A DNA stretch of 64,000 nt from Tenericutes bacterium ADurb.BinA124 (GTDB taxonomy: Bacteria > Bacillota_I > Bacilli_A > ML615J-28 > CAG-698): contig MVZM01000002.1 of NCBI GenBank assembly GCA_002068415.1, forward strand, positions 1-64,000, read 5' to 3'. This document shows positions 42,738-53,491 of the stretch, one piece after another. Positions within the stretch are counted from its first letter, which is position 1. The number at the start of each line of letters is the position of its first letter. A program made the position numbers and the translations under genes. The notes beneath the pieces were generated by a model. The model had not been told where the DNA came from. It made no database searches and saw nothing but the letters and a program-made list of their open reading frames with translations.

Positions 42738-44102
42738 TTGGAACCGCTCGAGCCCCTGCTCTTGAACTTGACTCTTAGTTACTTTACGGACAATTTAGCT
42801 TTAAATATCGGCTTGCTGATTTTATTAGTGCTCTTATTAATGGCATCAGCGTTTTTTTCGTCGACAGAAACAGCTTATTCCAGCGCCAATATTATTCGTC
42901 TTCGCAACTATATGGAAGAAAAGAAGAAGGGCGCTAAAAAGGCCGTTTACATTGCGGAAAAATTTGATATTACCTTAACAACAATTTTAATCGGTAATAA
43001 TTTTGTCAATATCGCTGCAACCACCATTGGCGCTTTTATTTTAGGAAAAATGATTGTTAACCCAACGATTGCTAACGTCGTTAATACGATTGTCATGACG
43101 GTGATTGTGTTGATTTTTGGGGAAATTCTTCCGAAAACCCATGGCAAAGCCAATTCGGAAAAAGTCGCCTTACGCGCAGCTTCCACAATGTATTTTATCA
43201 TTAAATTATTATGGCCGATTTCGTATTTGTTTTTGAAACTAAATGAGAAAGTAAAAGCTAAACGGGGGAGTAAAACCAACCCTTATGTCACTGAAGAAGA
43301 ATTGGAATCCATCATTGATGTGATGGAGACCGAAGGTATCATCAATGAAGAAGATGCCGAATTGATTCAAAGCGCTATCGGCCTAAGTGATCGCAGCGTT
43401 TTCGATATTATGACTCCCCGTGTCGATGTCATTGCGGTTGATATCAATGATTCAATTGATTCCATCAAGGAACTCTTTTTCACATACCAATTCTCCCGTA
43501 TGCCTGTCTACCATGAAGACAAAGACCATATTGTAGGAGTTTTAAGCGAACGCGACTTTTTTACGGCTCTCTTAAAGAATGAAGCGATTGATTTACCAAA
43601 GATGATTTCCGAACCCTACTTTGTTTCCAAAAAGATGAAGGTTAATGACTTAATCAAGGAAATGCAAAAGTTAAAAAAACATTTTGCGATTGTTGCCGAT
43701 GAATACGGTGGAACCAGCGGGATTGTTACGATGGAAGATGCCCTGGAAGAGTTAGTTGGGGAAATCTATGATGAATATGATGATGAAGACGATTTAGTGA
43801 TTTCCCAAGTTGGCGATAAACATTATTTGTTATCAGCCAACATGGATTTGGAAGAATTGTTTGAATCGTTAAAATTGGGTCCGATTCCGCCCTCTAATTA
43901 TACAACCGTTGGCGGTTTTGTTTATGAACTTTGTGAAGATTTACCGATTGAAGGGAAATCAATACATTACCCTTCCGTTTATGAAGAATTTGATTTAGAA
44001 AATCCAGTGGAAATAAAATATGATTTGGAATTCATCGTTAAGAAAGTCGAGAACCGCCGCATTCGCAATGTTGAATTAAAAATAACCGAAATATCGGAAT
44101 AA
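42738..44102 (+). CDS. CNNM/CorC-HlyC-type membrane protein with CBS domains
   Basis: 454 residues from TTG 42738, which has GAGGTG seven bases upstream. An ATG at 42714 has no ribosome-binding site and lies too close to the promoter. Four membrane helices of a CNNM/DUF21 domain (residues about 20-190, FFSSTETAYSSANIIRLRNY) lead to two CBS domains (IMTPRVDVIAVD; FSRMPVYHEDKDHIVGVL) and a C-terminal CorC_HlyC domain (VGGFVYELCEDLP). Family members handle magnesium or cobalt efflux; the ion here is unknown. Confidence 0.9.
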   Translation: MEPLEPLLLNLTLSYFTDNLALNIGLLILLVLLLMASAFFSSTETAYSSANIIRLRNYMEEKKKGAKKAVYIAEKFDITLTTILIGNNFVNIAATTIGAFILGKMIVNPTIANVVNTIVMTVIVLIFGEILPKTHGKANSEKVALRAASTMYFIIKLLWPISYLFLKLNEKVKAKRGSKTNPYVTEEELESIIDVMETEGIINEEDAELIQSAIGLSDRSVFDIMTPRVDVIAVDINDSIDSIKELFFTYQFSRMPVYHEDKDHIVGVLSERDFFTALLKNEAIDLPKMISEPYFVSKKMKVNDLIKEMQKLKKHFAIVADEYGGTSGIVTMEDALEELVGEIYDEYDDEDDLVISQVGDKHYLLSANMDLEELFESLKLGPIPPSNYTTVGGFVYELCEDLPIEGKSIHYPSVYEEFDLENPVEIKYDLEFIVKKVENRRIRNVELKITEISE

Positions 44103-44125
44103 CCACTTCGTGTGGTTATTTTTTA
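44098..44125 (+). terminator. Intrinsic terminator after the CorC/HlyC-like gene
   Basis: Arms 44098-44106 and 44112-44120 pair around TTCGT, followed by T residues. The stem contains the stop codon. Confidence 0.88.
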
Positions 44126-44172
44126 AGCCCCATCCTAAGGCTTGAGTTGACTTGGAAAAGCGAAAAAAAACA

Positions 44173-44201
44173 TTTACAATCGATCTAAAAAGTAGTAAAA
44201 T
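44173..44201 (+). promoter_or_regulatory. Promoter of the first PrsA-like gene
   Basis: TTTACA at 44173-44178 and TAAAAT at 44196-44201 with 17-bp spacing. Confidence 0.72.
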
Positions 44202-44265
44202 ATGTATGTTGTATTAAAAAAGAGTATCAAGGTACTTTTGTAATAATTTTAAGGAGTGAAAAACA

Positions 44266-46944
44266 ATGAATAGTAAGTCAGTAATCAAACGAACACTGCC
44301 ACTGGTCATCGTCTTATTAGTGATTATCGGAATAGCCATTTCTTGCTCGGTTCTAAACCGGAAAGAAGTCGTTCCGGCCATTACCGATGCCCAGGGTGAG
44401 TATTTGTCGATAACCGAGGGAGGCCGGACTTATTCGATCTCTAAACAAAAAATGTATGAACAATTAAAGAAAACCTATGGTCTAACGGTTTTACTCGACG
44501 AAATGGATAAAAATCTATTGCAGGCGCTTCCGAAAGATAATAGCAATTATTGGAGTGCCATTACGGCCGCCGACATTGACCAAGCCATTGAAGAGGCTAT
44601 TTTCCCCGATGGTCAGGATGGTTTAAGTGCTACGGAAATCCAAGAAAAGACGGATGATTATTATGACAATCTCTATACCTCTAAAGGTCTAAGAACGAAG
44701 GAGGCTGTTCGGGAATATCATCAATTGTTGCTGGCCAAGAAATTATATGGCCGTGACCAATTGACTGAAGCCGTCGCCACTGCCGATGCCGCTGCCGCCG
44801 CCAATGCCAGTTTGGAACCATATTTTTCCAATGATGAAATCACAACTTATTACGATGCTAATTATAAAAACGGTTATTGGACCATCATCGTTCCTTTTAA
44901 AACTTCCGTGGAAGGCGAAAACCTTCTTAAGCAATTAGGCTATTCCCTGCATGTAAAAGATGCTAATGATACGACCGACTTTGCTCGTTGGGTTAAAGAT
45001 GTTGGTGGTGTTGAGACTAATTTAACGATTTATGAAGTTGTGAAAGCTTTCATCGACATGTATAACACGGCTTATTCGCATCAAGTGGAAGGCTATCCGG
45101 CTAATACCTTGTCGCTTGTGAAAGGAGTTCAGTATACGGAAACTTTAGTTGAAGGGGAAACTAAAATCACCTTTAATACCGATGTTTCCGCTGATGATGA
45201 AGCTAAAAACAAGCTTTATTCCACTTACAAGGAAATGATTGATTATCAAAGTGAGATTGAAAACTATCTTAAGCGGACAATGAAGACTTCCTATGAATCA
45301 AGCACGGATACGGTTTTGTCATCGACTTCCTCATGGTATACACCAACGCTCCGCAGTTATAACTCCGGGACACTGCATTGTTTTATTTTAAAGATTGCGG
45401 AGGAAGTTGCTCCGAACAAAGATGATGTGGTTGACGAAATTAAAGCCGCTTTATTTGAAAAAGAATTAACCGATACCTATGTTGCCACGGAAATGGTTAA
45501 ACTGCGTGCTAAAAACGATCTCTTATTCTATGATCCGGATTTAGAAGATGCTTATGTGAAAACAGCTAAATCATATAAAGAAACCCATACCGAAAGCAAA
45601 GCGGAAAGCAAGACCTTAGTAGCCAAAATTGGTTCAACCGAATATTCCGCCGATGCTTTGTTTAATCTTTTAGATAAGTATTACGGGATTACCTTGGCTT
45701 ATGCGGAAATCAACTATGAGCGCATGTTAAGCAATTTAGAGTTTAATAAGATTTATGATTATCATTTACAAGATGCTTCCGATAAGGTTCGCATTCTTAA
45801 TGCGGATAAATGGGAAAGCATTATTATTGAAGCCAATAACTTGAAAAACAACTTTGTTGCCAATGCCTATGCTACTTATGGTTTCAGTTCCACTTACGGG
45901 TGGAAGAACTTCATTCGTGATGTTTACGGAGCCAATAGTGACCATGAGCTTTTGTACGCTTTATTGTATCAAAAAGTGAAAGCTGATTACGCTATAAAAC
46001 TAGGTGATGTCGCCGATATTAGCGATGCCGATGCTTTATGGACGACTTATACCAAGAAGATGCAAAAGATGGTGGACGAGTATTACAAAGTTAAGGGCAT
46101 TCAAATGTTAATTAGTGTGACCGATACTGAGGGTAACCGCGTTGATCCGGCTGATTGGAATGCCAATCAAAGCGCTTTGGCCAAGGAATTATATGAACAA
46201 ATCTGGACTTATATGAGTGAAATAGCCGGCGAATCGGAAACTAAGTTCCAAGATATTGTGAAGGCCTTCCAAGAAGGTCCGCGCTTCTTAGCCACTGTTG
46301 CCCAAGATTTAGCTTCGCAACCGGCAGGATTTAATTATGTTTATCGCGAAATCATTGAAGTTGCGAAATTTAAAACAGCCGGTTTAAATGTTGAATTTAG
46401 TAATTTGGGAGAATATACCAATACTAGTGCTGTGGATTTAGCTCCGGTTGAGGCTGCAAAAACGATTTGGGATCAGGCTACTGACAAACCATCGACGGAA
46501 CAACTTCCGTATCTAAACAAAGCGGACAATTTAGGAGTTTGGACTTACTTAGTGACTGAACATGGCTATCATGTTTATATCAATACTTACATTGATGCCC
46601 TTGCAACTTGGGATGATGATAAGAGTTTAATTTTACCGACTCTCCAAATGGTTAAGACTTATTTGGAAGACAGCGCCAGCGAGTATTTGCTTGATGCTGA
46701 TGGTAAGGAAACCGATGTTCCTTTCACAGCAGCGATGAAGTCGGCAGTCAGCTTTTTCTTTACGCCGGTGCAAAACGAAATCACCGGTTCCTACTATCCG
46801 AACATTCAATTATTCACCCAGATGAAAAACTTGGATATTAGCTTTAAGATGAATAATTATTCAAGAGCCGAATTTAATCAATATCTCGACTTACAAATTG
46901 CTTCAAGTTACGATAATTTAGATTATTTCACCATTGGTGAATAA
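44266..46944 (+). CDS. PrsA/SurA-like foldase lipoprotein, copy 1
   Basis: 892 residues, far longer than Bacillus PrsA (about 290). The lipobox AISC gives Cys27. A SurA-N/PrsA-like helical domain (GGRTYSISKQKMYEQLKKTYG...) occurs near residues 45-165 and is repeated near 455-600 (GSTEYSADALFNLLDKYYGI). The C-terminal part has parvulin-like features (KVKGIQMLISVTDTEG; WTYLVTEHGYHVYI, similar to the FGYHI block). It probably folds exported proteins outside the membrane; prolyl-isomerase activity is not proven. AAGGAG precedes ATG 44266. It is paralogous to the gene at 47849. Confidence 0.7.
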   Translation: MNSKSVIKRTLPLVIVLLVIIGIAISCSVLNRKEVVPAITDAQGEYLSITEGGRTYSISKQKMYEQLKKTYGLTVLLDEMDKNLLQALPKDNSNYWSAITAADIDQAIEEAIFPDGQDGLSATEIQEKTDDYYDNLYTSKGLRTKEAVREYHQLLLAKKLYGRDQLTEAVATADAAAAANASLEPYFSNDEITTYYDANYKNGYWTIIVPFKTSVEGENLLKQLGYSLHVKDANDTTDFARWVKDVGGVETNLTIYEVVKAFIDMYNTAYSHQVEGYPANTLSLVKGVQYTETLVEGETKITFNTDVSADDEAKNKLYSTYKEMIDYQSEIENYLKRTMKTSYESSTDTVLSSTSSWYTPTLRSYNSGTLHCFILKIAEEVAPNKDDVVDEIKAALFEKELTDTYVATEMVKLRAKNDLLFYDPDLEDAYVKTAKSYKETHTESKAESKTLVAKIGSTEYSADALFNLLDKYYGITLAYAEINYERMLSNLEFNKIYDYHLQDASDKVRILNADKWESIIIEANNLKNNFVANAYATYGFSSTYGWKNFIRDVYGANSDHELLYALLYQKVKADYAIKLGDVADISDADALWTTYTKKMQKMVDEYYKVKGIQMLISVTDTEGNRVDPADWNANQSALAKELYEQIWTYMSEIAGESETKFQDIVKAFQEGPRFLATVAQDLASQPAGFNYVYREIIEVAKFKTAGLNVEFSNLGEYTNTSAVDLAPVEAAKTIWDQATDKPSTEQLPYLNKADNLGVWTYLVTEHGYHVYINTYIDALATWDDDKSLILPTLQMVKTYLEDSASEYLLDADGKETDVPFTAAMKSAVSFFFTPVQNEITGSYYPNIQLFTQMKNLDISFKMNNYSRAEFNQYLDLQIASSYDNLDYFTIGE

Positions 46945-46952
46945 CAGCAAGT

Positions 46953-46983
46953 AAGACCTTGGGGAACACCCAAGGTCTTTTTA
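46953..46983 (+). terminator. Intrinsic terminator after PrsA-like copy 1
   Basis: Arms 46953-46963 and 46969-46979 form an 11-bp stem around GAACA, with a T-run to 46982. Confidence 0.88.
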
Positions 46984-46991
46984 AATAAATC

Positions 46992-47020
46992 TTGAAATAA
47001 ACCATTAATTTGTGTATAAT
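46992..47020 (+). promoter_or_regulatory. Promoter of walJ
   Basis: TTGAAA at 46992-46997 and TATAAT at 47015-47020 with 17-bp spacing. Confidence 0.82.
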
Positions 47021-47047
47021 AGTTAAGAGTAAAAACGAGGAACGAAG

Positions 47048-47824
47048 ATGAAATTTTGTACGATTGCCAGCGGGTCAAAAGGTAATATGACCTTTGTTTC
47101 GACTAAGGCGACGAAAATTGTAATTGATGCTGGCATTTCCCACTTGGAAGCAAAAAAGAGATTAGCAGGCAAAGACATTGATTTACAAGGTTTATCGGCC
47201 GTGTTGATTACGCATGAGCATGGCGATCATGTAAAATTTTTAGTGACCTTTCTTAAAAAAACACAGGCTCATTTATATATCAGTGCGCTTTCTTATCAAA
47301 AACTGGATGAAGAAATAAAACAACAATTAACTTCGTTTTCCGTGCATTTTATGGAAGCCAATAAACGCTATCAGATTGGCGATCTTGAGTTTTTAACCTT
47401 AAAATTATCCCACGACAGTGTTGATATTTTGGGCTTTGTGTTCATTGAGGGTTCAAAGCGCTTGGCCTATGTTGCGGATACCGGTTTTTTCCCGCTTCAT
47501 TATTTAGATTTGTTGAAAGAAGTTGACGGTTTAATTATTGAATCCAATCATGATGTGGAAATGCTTTTGGAAAGTGATCGTTCAACGGCTTTGAAAGAAC
47601 GCATTTTGTCACCTTTCGGGCATATGTCCAATTTCATTTGCCAACAAATTCTCAGTGCCGTTATCAATGACCGTCACCGTGTTATTTTATTAGCTCACAT
47701 CAGTGAGGAATGTAATGATTTTGCTCTTATCAAACGCGATATCATTGATTCCCTTCCCTCCCACGAACAATTAGAAATAAGGGTGGCCGGACAATGGGAA
47801 GCTTCCAAAGTTTACGAATTATAA
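47048..47824 (+). CDS. walJ: Metallo-beta-lactamase-fold hydrolase WalJ (YycJ)
   Basis: 258 residues. The N-terminus CTIASGSKGN and the metal motif ITHEHGDHV identify the YycJ/VicX/WalJ group, with further ligand blocks LKLSHDSVDILGF and HISEEC. WalJ is tied to the WalRK envelope-stress system and to coordination of replication and division in Bacillus, but walRK are not in this window. GAGGAA precedes ATG 47048. The gene sits between the two PrsA-like paralogues and runs on into the second one. Confidence 0.9.
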   Translation: MKFCTIASGSKGNMTFVSTKATKIVIDAGISHLEAKKRLAGKDIDLQGLSAVLITHEHGDHVKFLVTFLKKTQAHLYISALSYQKLDEEIKQQLTSFSVHFMEANKRYQIGDLEFLTLKLSHDSVDILGFVFIEGSKRLAYVADTGFFPLHYLDLLKEVDGLIIESNHDVEMLLESDRSTALKERILSPFGHMSNFICQQILSAVINDRHRVILLAHISEECNDFALIKRDIIDSLPSHEQLEIRVAGQWEASKVYEL

Positions 47825-47848
47825 TTAGTTAAAGGCTAGGAGAAAAAT

Positions 47849-50284
47849 ATGAAAAAAATACTATTGACATTCTTGTTATTATTGCTTATCACCGTCGGCA
47901 TTGGCTGCGGAAATGAAAATGACCAGTTACCAACTATTTCCCATCCCACCAGCGCTTACTTTACGGTTGTTGAAGGCGGACAAACTTATTCCACAAGCCG
48001 GGAAAACATCTACAATCGTTTAAAAAATCAAGTGGGATTAACAACGATGCTGGACATGATTGATCGAGATCTTTTGAAAGCGACGCCTAAAGGTGATACC
48101 AATTATTGGGATGCCATTACGACGACGCAAATTTTAACAGCGATTGATGATGCTGTCTTTGTTAATGGTAAAGAAGGTTTAAGCGAAGAAGAAATCCATG
48201 AAAAATTATCCGCTCATTATGATTCCTTGCTATTGAATTATGGTTTATTGGATACGGTTGATATTCATGATTATTATCATTTAACTTTAGCAAAGAAGCT
48301 TTATGTAGAAGACTTAGTTCGCGCTCGTTATGCGGAAAAGGATTTTACCGACACCGAATATGAAAATATCTATAACAATAATTATAAACCGCATTACCAA
48401 GCCTTGATTGTTACTTATCCGACGCAAAAGACTTTGGACAATGCTTTGTTGCAGTTGGGCGTGAAGATTGTTGACGGGGTTTGGCAAAAAGCTACCACCT
48501 CGGTGGCTTTAACTGAACAAGAAATTGTGGCGACCTTCATTGCTTTGTATAACAACCAACACGCTTATGAACTTAGTGATTATCCCAATGCCACTTTAAC
48601 TTTGGTCGATGGCGAAGAATATGATTCTAGCAGTGGCTCGATTGTGTTTGATTTAACTAAAATTGATGAATTAAGCTATACCCATACGGAACTTAATAAT
48701 TTCCAAGGGGAATTAATCAATTTGTTTACGAAAATGGGAAATTATCCTGAAGCCGGTTTTTATACAACAAGCCCGAAGATTTATAAAAACGGTTCTCGTT
48801 ATTTGTTAGCACTAAAGATTGCTCAAGACCAGGCAACCTTGGAAAGCGTCAAAGCAGAAATCCGGGAAAAGTTAATCAAAGCGGCCGTGACGACCTCTTT
48901 GATAGAAACGGAAACCATCAATTTACGCTCCGCTCATGCTTTAAAGATTTATGATAAGCCATTGGAAACCACTTATGTTGCTAAAGTGGAAGCGGCCAAA
49001 TTAACATTTAAGCCAACCAAGAAAAGCAGTGATCACTTGGTTTTTGCGACCGATGTCCAAACCTATAGTGCGGATGATTTATTTGAAAAAATGAACCGTC
49101 GTTACGGCATTAACATTGCCATTAGCGAACTGGATTATTTACGCTTAATTAACAGTCAAACTTTCAATAATATTTATGATCTTAATACCAAAACTGTTTT
49201 TGATAAAACCACTTGGGATGTCATCTTACAACAGGTGAAAGATGAAAAAGCCAACTTCAACAACGATGTTTATGCGGAATACGGCTATCCTAAATCCTAT
49301 GGGTGGACCAAATTCTTGCAAGATATTTATAGTGTTAATTCGGAAGAGGAATTATCCCAATACTATTTATATTTAGAAATCAGAGATCGCTTTACCGCCT
49401 CTTTAGGTGATTTAAGCACGGCTACGGAAACTTCAGCGCTTTGGTCGTTCTACCAAAACCAAATGCAAAAAGTTGTGGATGATTATTACAGCGTTAAAGG
49501 CGTGCATCTGTTAATTGCGCACTATGAAGGCAGTAATTTAGTTAATCCGAGCAAGTGGACGGATTATCAAAAAGCCATGGCTGAAGAGTTTTACCGCGCG
49601 ATTATGAATTATTTAAAGACAGAAAGCGGAACTTATGTGGAAAAACTTCAGGCTTTAGAACTGGCGTTTGCGAAAGCTCCTGTTTTTGTCGCCACTAAAC
49701 CACAAACAACAGCCGGCCAAGATGTGATTGATGGCATTAACTATACTTTTAAGGACATTGAAATTGCCAAATACAAATCGGCGGGACTTACGATTCTGTA
49801 TCAAGATTTAGGAACCTTTGTTAATGGCACGATGGTTGCGGAATTCTCCGATGCGGTTCGGACATTATGGAAAACTGATCCAACTTCGAAAACACCAACT
49901 GTTTATGGGCTTAACCCGGATGGTCAAAAGAATTGGTCCTACCTTGTTACCGAATTTGGTTATCATGTTTATGTCAATTTAGAAAGTTATCCTTTAAGCG
50001 GCTGGGAAGTTGATAAGTATATTCCAACGCTTGAGCAAATCCAACTATATTTGGAAGATCCATCAACAGACGGATTAACAGTTGCACAAAAAACCGCCAT
50101 CACAACTTATTTCACGCCGATTAAAACGGAATTGACGGGCACCAATAATGTTTCTGCTCAATCATACCGACAGATGATGACTGCCAACATTAGTTTCCAA
50201 ATGGCCACTTTCACAAACGCGGACTTCTTAAGACAAATGGCCTTGAAATTAGCTACTTACGAAGATCAATTAAAATATCGATAA
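47849..50284 (+). CDS. PrsA/SurA-like foldase lipoprotein, copy 2
   Basis: 811 residues, lipobox GIGC (Cys20). It shares the whole architecture of the gene at 44266: VVEGGQTYSTSRENIYNRLK near residue 40, a second N-domain copy (VQTYSADDLFEKMNRRYGIN), YYSVKGVHLLIAHYEG, and WSYLVTEFGYHVYVN near the end. The moderate residue identity shows an old duplication. TAGGAG precedes ATG 47849, 24 nt after walJ, so it is probably co-transcribed with walJ. Clients are unknown. Confidence 0.7.
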   Translation: MKKILLTFLLLLLITVGIGCGNENDQLPTISHPTSAYFTVVEGGQTYSTSRENIYNRLKNQVGLTTMLDMIDRDLLKATPKGDTNYWDAITTTQILTAIDDAVFVNGKEGLSEEEIHEKLSAHYDSLLLNYGLLDTVDIHDYYHLTLAKKLYVEDLVRARYAEKDFTDTEYENIYNNNYKPHYQALIVTYPTQKTLDNALLQLGVKIVDGVWQKATTSVALTEQEIVATFIALYNNQHAYELSDYPNATLTLVDGEEYDSSSGSIVFDLTKIDELSYTHTELNNFQGELINLFTKMGNYPEAGFYTTSPKIYKNGSRYLLALKIAQDQATLESVKAEIREKLIKAAVTTSLIETETINLRSAHALKIYDKPLETTYVAKVEAAKLTFKPTKKSSDHLVFATDVQTYSADDLFEKMNRRYGINIAISELDYLRLINSQTFNNIYDLNTKTVFDKTTWDVILQQVKDEKANFNNDVYAEYGYPKSYGWTKFLQDIYSVNSEEELSQYYLYLEIRDRFTASLGDLSTATETSALWSFYQNQMQKVVDDYYSVKGVHLLIAHYEGSNLVNPSKWTDYQKAMAEEFYRAIMNYLKTESGTYVEKLQALELAFAKAPVFVATKPQTTAGQDVIDGINYTFKDIEIAKYKSAGLTILYQDLGTFVNGTMVAEFSDAVRTLWKTDPTSKTPTVYGLNPDGQKNWSYLVTEFGYHVYVNLESYPLSGWEVDKYIPTLEQIQLYLEDPSTDGLTVAQKTAITTYFTPIKTELTGTNNVSAQSYRQMMTANISFQMATFTNADFLRQMALKLATYEDQLKYR

Positions 50285-50289
50285 CAGTA

Positions 50290-50315
50290 AAACTTCGGTT
50301 CAGCCGAAGTTTTTA
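50290..50315 (+). terminator. Intrinsic terminator after PrsA-like copy 2
   Basis: Arms 50290-50298 and 50304-50312 pair around TTCAG, followed by T residues. Confidence 0.86.
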
Positions 50316-50329
50316 TCTTTTTGTTGGTA

Positions 50330-50358
50330 TTGATAATATGCGATAAATATCGTATAAT
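50330..50358 (+). promoter_or_regulatory. Promoter of uvrB-mnmA-recD2
   Basis: TTGATA at 50330-50335 and TATAAT at 50353-50358 with 17-bp spacing. No LexA-type operator is obvious. Confidence 0.82.
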
Positions 50359-50381
50359 TAATAAATATCAGAGGAAAAACA

Positions 50382-52361
50382 ATGAGTGTTTTTAAACTAC
50401 ATAGTGATTATGTTCCGACCGGTGATCAACCGGAAGCCATTCAACAATTAATCGATAATTTACAAAAGGGCGTTAAAGAACAAACCCTTTTAGGCGCCAC
50501 CGGCACGGGAAAGACTTTTACCATTGCCAATGTGATTGCGAAGATTGGTAAAAAAACCTTGGTTTTGGCGCACAATAAAACTTTGGCAGCCCAATTATAT
50601 AGCGAATTAAAGACCTTTTTTCCTAAAAATCGGGTGGAATACTTTATCTCTTATTATGATTATTATCAACCGGAAGCCTATGTTGCGAAAAAGGATTTGT
50701 ATATTGAAAAAGATGCCGATATCAACGAAGATATCGACCAAATGCGGCATAGCGCGGTCAGTTCTTTAATGGAACGCGATGATGTTATTGTTGTGGCCAG
50801 TGTTTCTTGCATTTATGGAATTGGTGACCCGGAAGATTATCAAGATAAAATATTAACACTTCGCCAAGGAGAAGTGATTAAACGGGAACAGTTGATGGAA
50901 CGTTTAGTCAATATGCAGTACGAACGGAATGACTATGCTTTAAAGCGTGGCTCGTTTCGCATCAAAGGCGAATCATTGGATATCATCCCGCCTTATGAAA
51001 AAGACCAGGCTATCCGTCTAGAGTTCTTTGATAATGAAATCGAAAAAATTAAGATTGTTGATACAGTAACCGGACGAGCCTTAGTTGAAAAAACGATGAC
51101 CAACATTTTTCCGGCCACCCTTTTTGCCATCGGTGAAGCTAAATTAAAAGAAGCTATTACCCGGATTAAAGCGGAATTAGCGGAACGGATTTTGTTTTTT
51201 GAAAGCCAAAAAAAGCCCTTGGAAGCCGAACGCATCAAACAAAGAACGGAATATGATTTAGAAATGCTGGAAGAAGTTGGCAGTTGCAGTGGTGTCGAAA
51301 ACTATTCCCGCCATCTTAGTTTAAGGGCTGAAGGGGAAACTCCCTATACCTTGTTGGATTTCTTTAAAAAGGACTTTTTGTTAGTTGTTGATGAATCTCA
51401 TGTTACTTTACCACAAGTTCGGGGGATGTACCATGGTGATCGTTCTCGCAAACAAAGTTTGGTTGATTACGGTTTTCGTCTTCCTTCCGCTTTGGATAAT
51501 CGACCACTGACCTTTTCGGAATTCTATAGCAAACTCGATCGCATCATTTATGTCAGTGCGACTCCAAGTGATTTTGAAAAGAAGCGTAGCCATAGCATCG
51601 TCGAACAGATTATTAGACCGACGGGACTCCTTGATCCCTTGGTGGAAGTCCGACCGATTGAGGGCCAGATTGATGACCTCATTAAAGAAATCAATCAGCG
51701 GATTTCAGCAAACGAGCGCATTTTGATTTTAACTTTAACCATTAAAATGAGCGAAGATTTAAGTAAATATTTAAAAGAACTGGATTATAAAGTTGCCTAT
51801 TTACATTCGGAAATTAAATCATTGGAAAGAATAGAAATCATTCGCGCTTTACGGCAGGGAAAATATGATATTTTAGTGGGCATCAATTTATTAAGAGAAG
51901 GATTGGATATTCCGGAAGTATCCTTGATTGCCATTTTGGATGCCGATAAAGAAGGTTTCTTGCGGAGCGAAACTTCGCTAATTCAAACCATCGGTCGGGC
52001 GGCTCGGAATGCCAACGGGAAAGTTATTTTATATGCTAGTCAAATGACGGGATCCATGGAAAGAGCAATTGAAGAAACTTATCGTCGTCGTTCTATCCAA
52101 GATGAATTTAACCAAAAACATCACATCGTGCCGAAAACGATTTATAAACATATCAGTGACAATATTGTGATTACTAGAGAAATTAAAGATGAGAAGAGTT
52201 TTGTGGATATGAGTTCACTCAAAGATATGAGCACACTGGAAAAACGCCATTTGATTATGCGTTTAGAAACACAAATGAAGGAAGCCGCCAAAAAACTTGA
52301 TTTCGAACAAGCGATGGCTTTACGCGATATTATTTTTGAATTAAAGGCGGATTTACGGTAA
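50382..52361 (+). CDS. uvrB: Excinuclease ABC subunit B
   Basis: 659 residues, full length. Walker A is [10 protein letters not shown], the beta-hairpin region is [12 protein letters not shown], the Walker B region is [11 protein letters not shown], and helicase motif VI is [11 protein letters not shown]-terminal UVR motif ([13 protein letters not shown]) for UvrC binding is intact. It verifies DNA damage in nucleotide excision repair. uvrA is not adjacent, unlike in many Bacillota. GAGGAA precedes ATG 50382. Confidence 0.98.
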   Translation: MSVFKLHSDYVPTGDQPEAIQQLIDNLQKGVKEQTLLGATGTGKTFTIANVIAKIGKKTLVLAHNKTLAAQLYSELKTFFPKNRVEYFISYYDYYQPEAYVAKKDLYIEKDADINEDIDQMRHSAVSSLMERDDVIVVASVSCIYGIGDPEDYQDKILTLRQGEVIKREQLMERLVNMQYERNDYALKRGSFRIKGESLDIIPPYEKDQAIRLEFFDNEIEKIKIVDTVTGRALVEKTMTNIFPATLFAIGEAKLKEAITRIKAELAERILFFESQKKPLEAERIKQRTEYDLEMLEEVGSCSGVENYSRHLSLRAEGETPYTLLDFFKKDFLLVVDESHVTLPQVRGMYHGDRSRKQSLVDYGFRLPSALDNRPLTFSEFYSKLDRIIYVSATPSDFEKKRSHSIVEQIIRPTGLLDPLVEVRPIEGQIDDLIKEINQRISANERILILTLTIKMSEDLSKYLKELDYKVAYLHSEIKSLERIEIIRALRQGKYDILVGINLLREGLDIPEVSLIAILDADKEGFLRSETSLIQTIGRAARNANGKVILYASQMTGSMERAIEETYRRRSIQDEFNQKHHIVPKTIYKHISDNIVITREIKDEKSFVDMSSLKDMSTLEKRHLIMRLETQMKEAAKKLDFEQAMALRDIIFELKADLR

Positions 52362-52366
52362 AGAAA

Positions 52367-53482
52367 ATGAAGAAAAAAGTAATTGTTGGTTTATCAGGCG
52401 GTGTTGACAGTGCCGTTGCCTGCATTAATCTATTAGAACAGGGTTATGATGTGACCGGGATTTTTATGCGTAATTGGGATTCTTCACTGAACAATGACAT
52501 TTTAGGTAATCCTCATTTATTGGATGATGTTTGTCCGCAGGAAAAGGATTATTTGGATGCCATGGAAGTAGCGAATAAACTGGGGATTCCTTTTTTACGG
52601 ATTGATTTTGTTCAGGAGTATTGGGAAAGTGTTTTTCAACATTTTTTAAACGAATACCGTCTCAACCGCACCCCTAATCCGGATATCATTTGCAATAAAG
52701 AAATTAAGTTTAAAGCTTTTTTAAATAAGGCCGTTCTTTTAGGAGCTGATTACATCGCCATGGGGCATTATGCCCGCACTGTTTTTGAACCGGAAGTAAA
52801 ACTGTTACGCGGCCTTGATGCTATGAAAGACCAAAGTTATTTTTTATGTCAGTTAAGTAAGGAGCAACTAAAAAAAACCCTCTTTCCCATCGGCCATATG
52901 TATAAAAAAGAGGTCCGGGAAAAAGCGCAAAAATATGGTTTAAAAATTGCCACTAAAAAAGATTCGACCGGTGTTTGTTTTATTGGGGAACGTAATTTTC
53001 GGGAATTTCTCAAGAACTATCTTCCTTCCCAACCGGGTAATATTGAAACGATGGCTGGGGAAGTGGTGGGGACTCATGAAGGCATTATGTATTATACGAT
53101 TGGCCAACGAAAGGGTTTACACATCGGTGGTGAGGGCGAACCTTGGTTTGTACTTGGAAAAGATGCTAAACGGAATGTGTTGTTAGTCGGACGCGGAGAC
53201 CATCAAGACCTGCTCTATTCCGATTATGCGCTTGTGGAAGGAGTTAATTGGTTGGTAGCTAAAGAAGAAACCAAAAACTGCACGGCGAAATTCCGTTATC
53301 GCGGGATTGATCATCCAGTGAACCTTACTTGGCTTGATGAAAAGACCCTTGGGGTCAGTTATCCCAAGCGAGCTAAAGCCGTTACTCCGGGGCAAGCGGC
53401 CGTTTTTTATGATGGTGAACAATTAATCGGTGGGGGTACGATTGCTTCAGTTTACATGGGAAAAGAATTAAGACCTTATTAG
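52367..53482 (+). CDS. mnmA: tRNA-specific 2-thiouridylase MnmA
   Basis: 371 residues. The PP-loop is GLSGGVDSAVA; the catalytic cysteines lie in NPDIICNKEIKF and STGVCFIGERNF. It thiolates U34 of tRNA-Lys, -Glu and -Gln using a sulfurtransferase partner not present here. It follows uvrB by 5 nt without a strong ribosome-binding site and precedes recD2, an arrangement shared with Bacillus (trmU-yrrB-yrrC). Confidence 0.97.
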   Translation: MKKKVIVGLSGGVDSAVACINLLEQGYDVTGIFMRNWDSSLNNDILGNPHLLDDVCPQEKDYLDAMEVANKLGIPFLRIDFVQEYWESVFQHFLNEYRLNRTPNPDIICNKEIKFKAFLNKAVLLGADYIAMGHYARTVFEPEVKLLRGLDAMKDQSYFLCQLSKEQLKKTLFPIGHMYKKEVREKAQKYGLKIATKKDSTGVCFIGERNFREFLKNYLPSQPGNIETMAGEVVGTHEGIMYYTIGQRKGLHIGGEGEPWFVLGKDAKRNVLLVGRGDHQDLLYSDYALVEGVNWLVAKEETKNCTAKFRYRGIDHPVNLTWLDEKTLGVSYPKRAKAVTPGQAAVFYDGEQLIGGGTIASVYMGKELRPY

Positions 53483-53491
53483 GGAGTGTTT

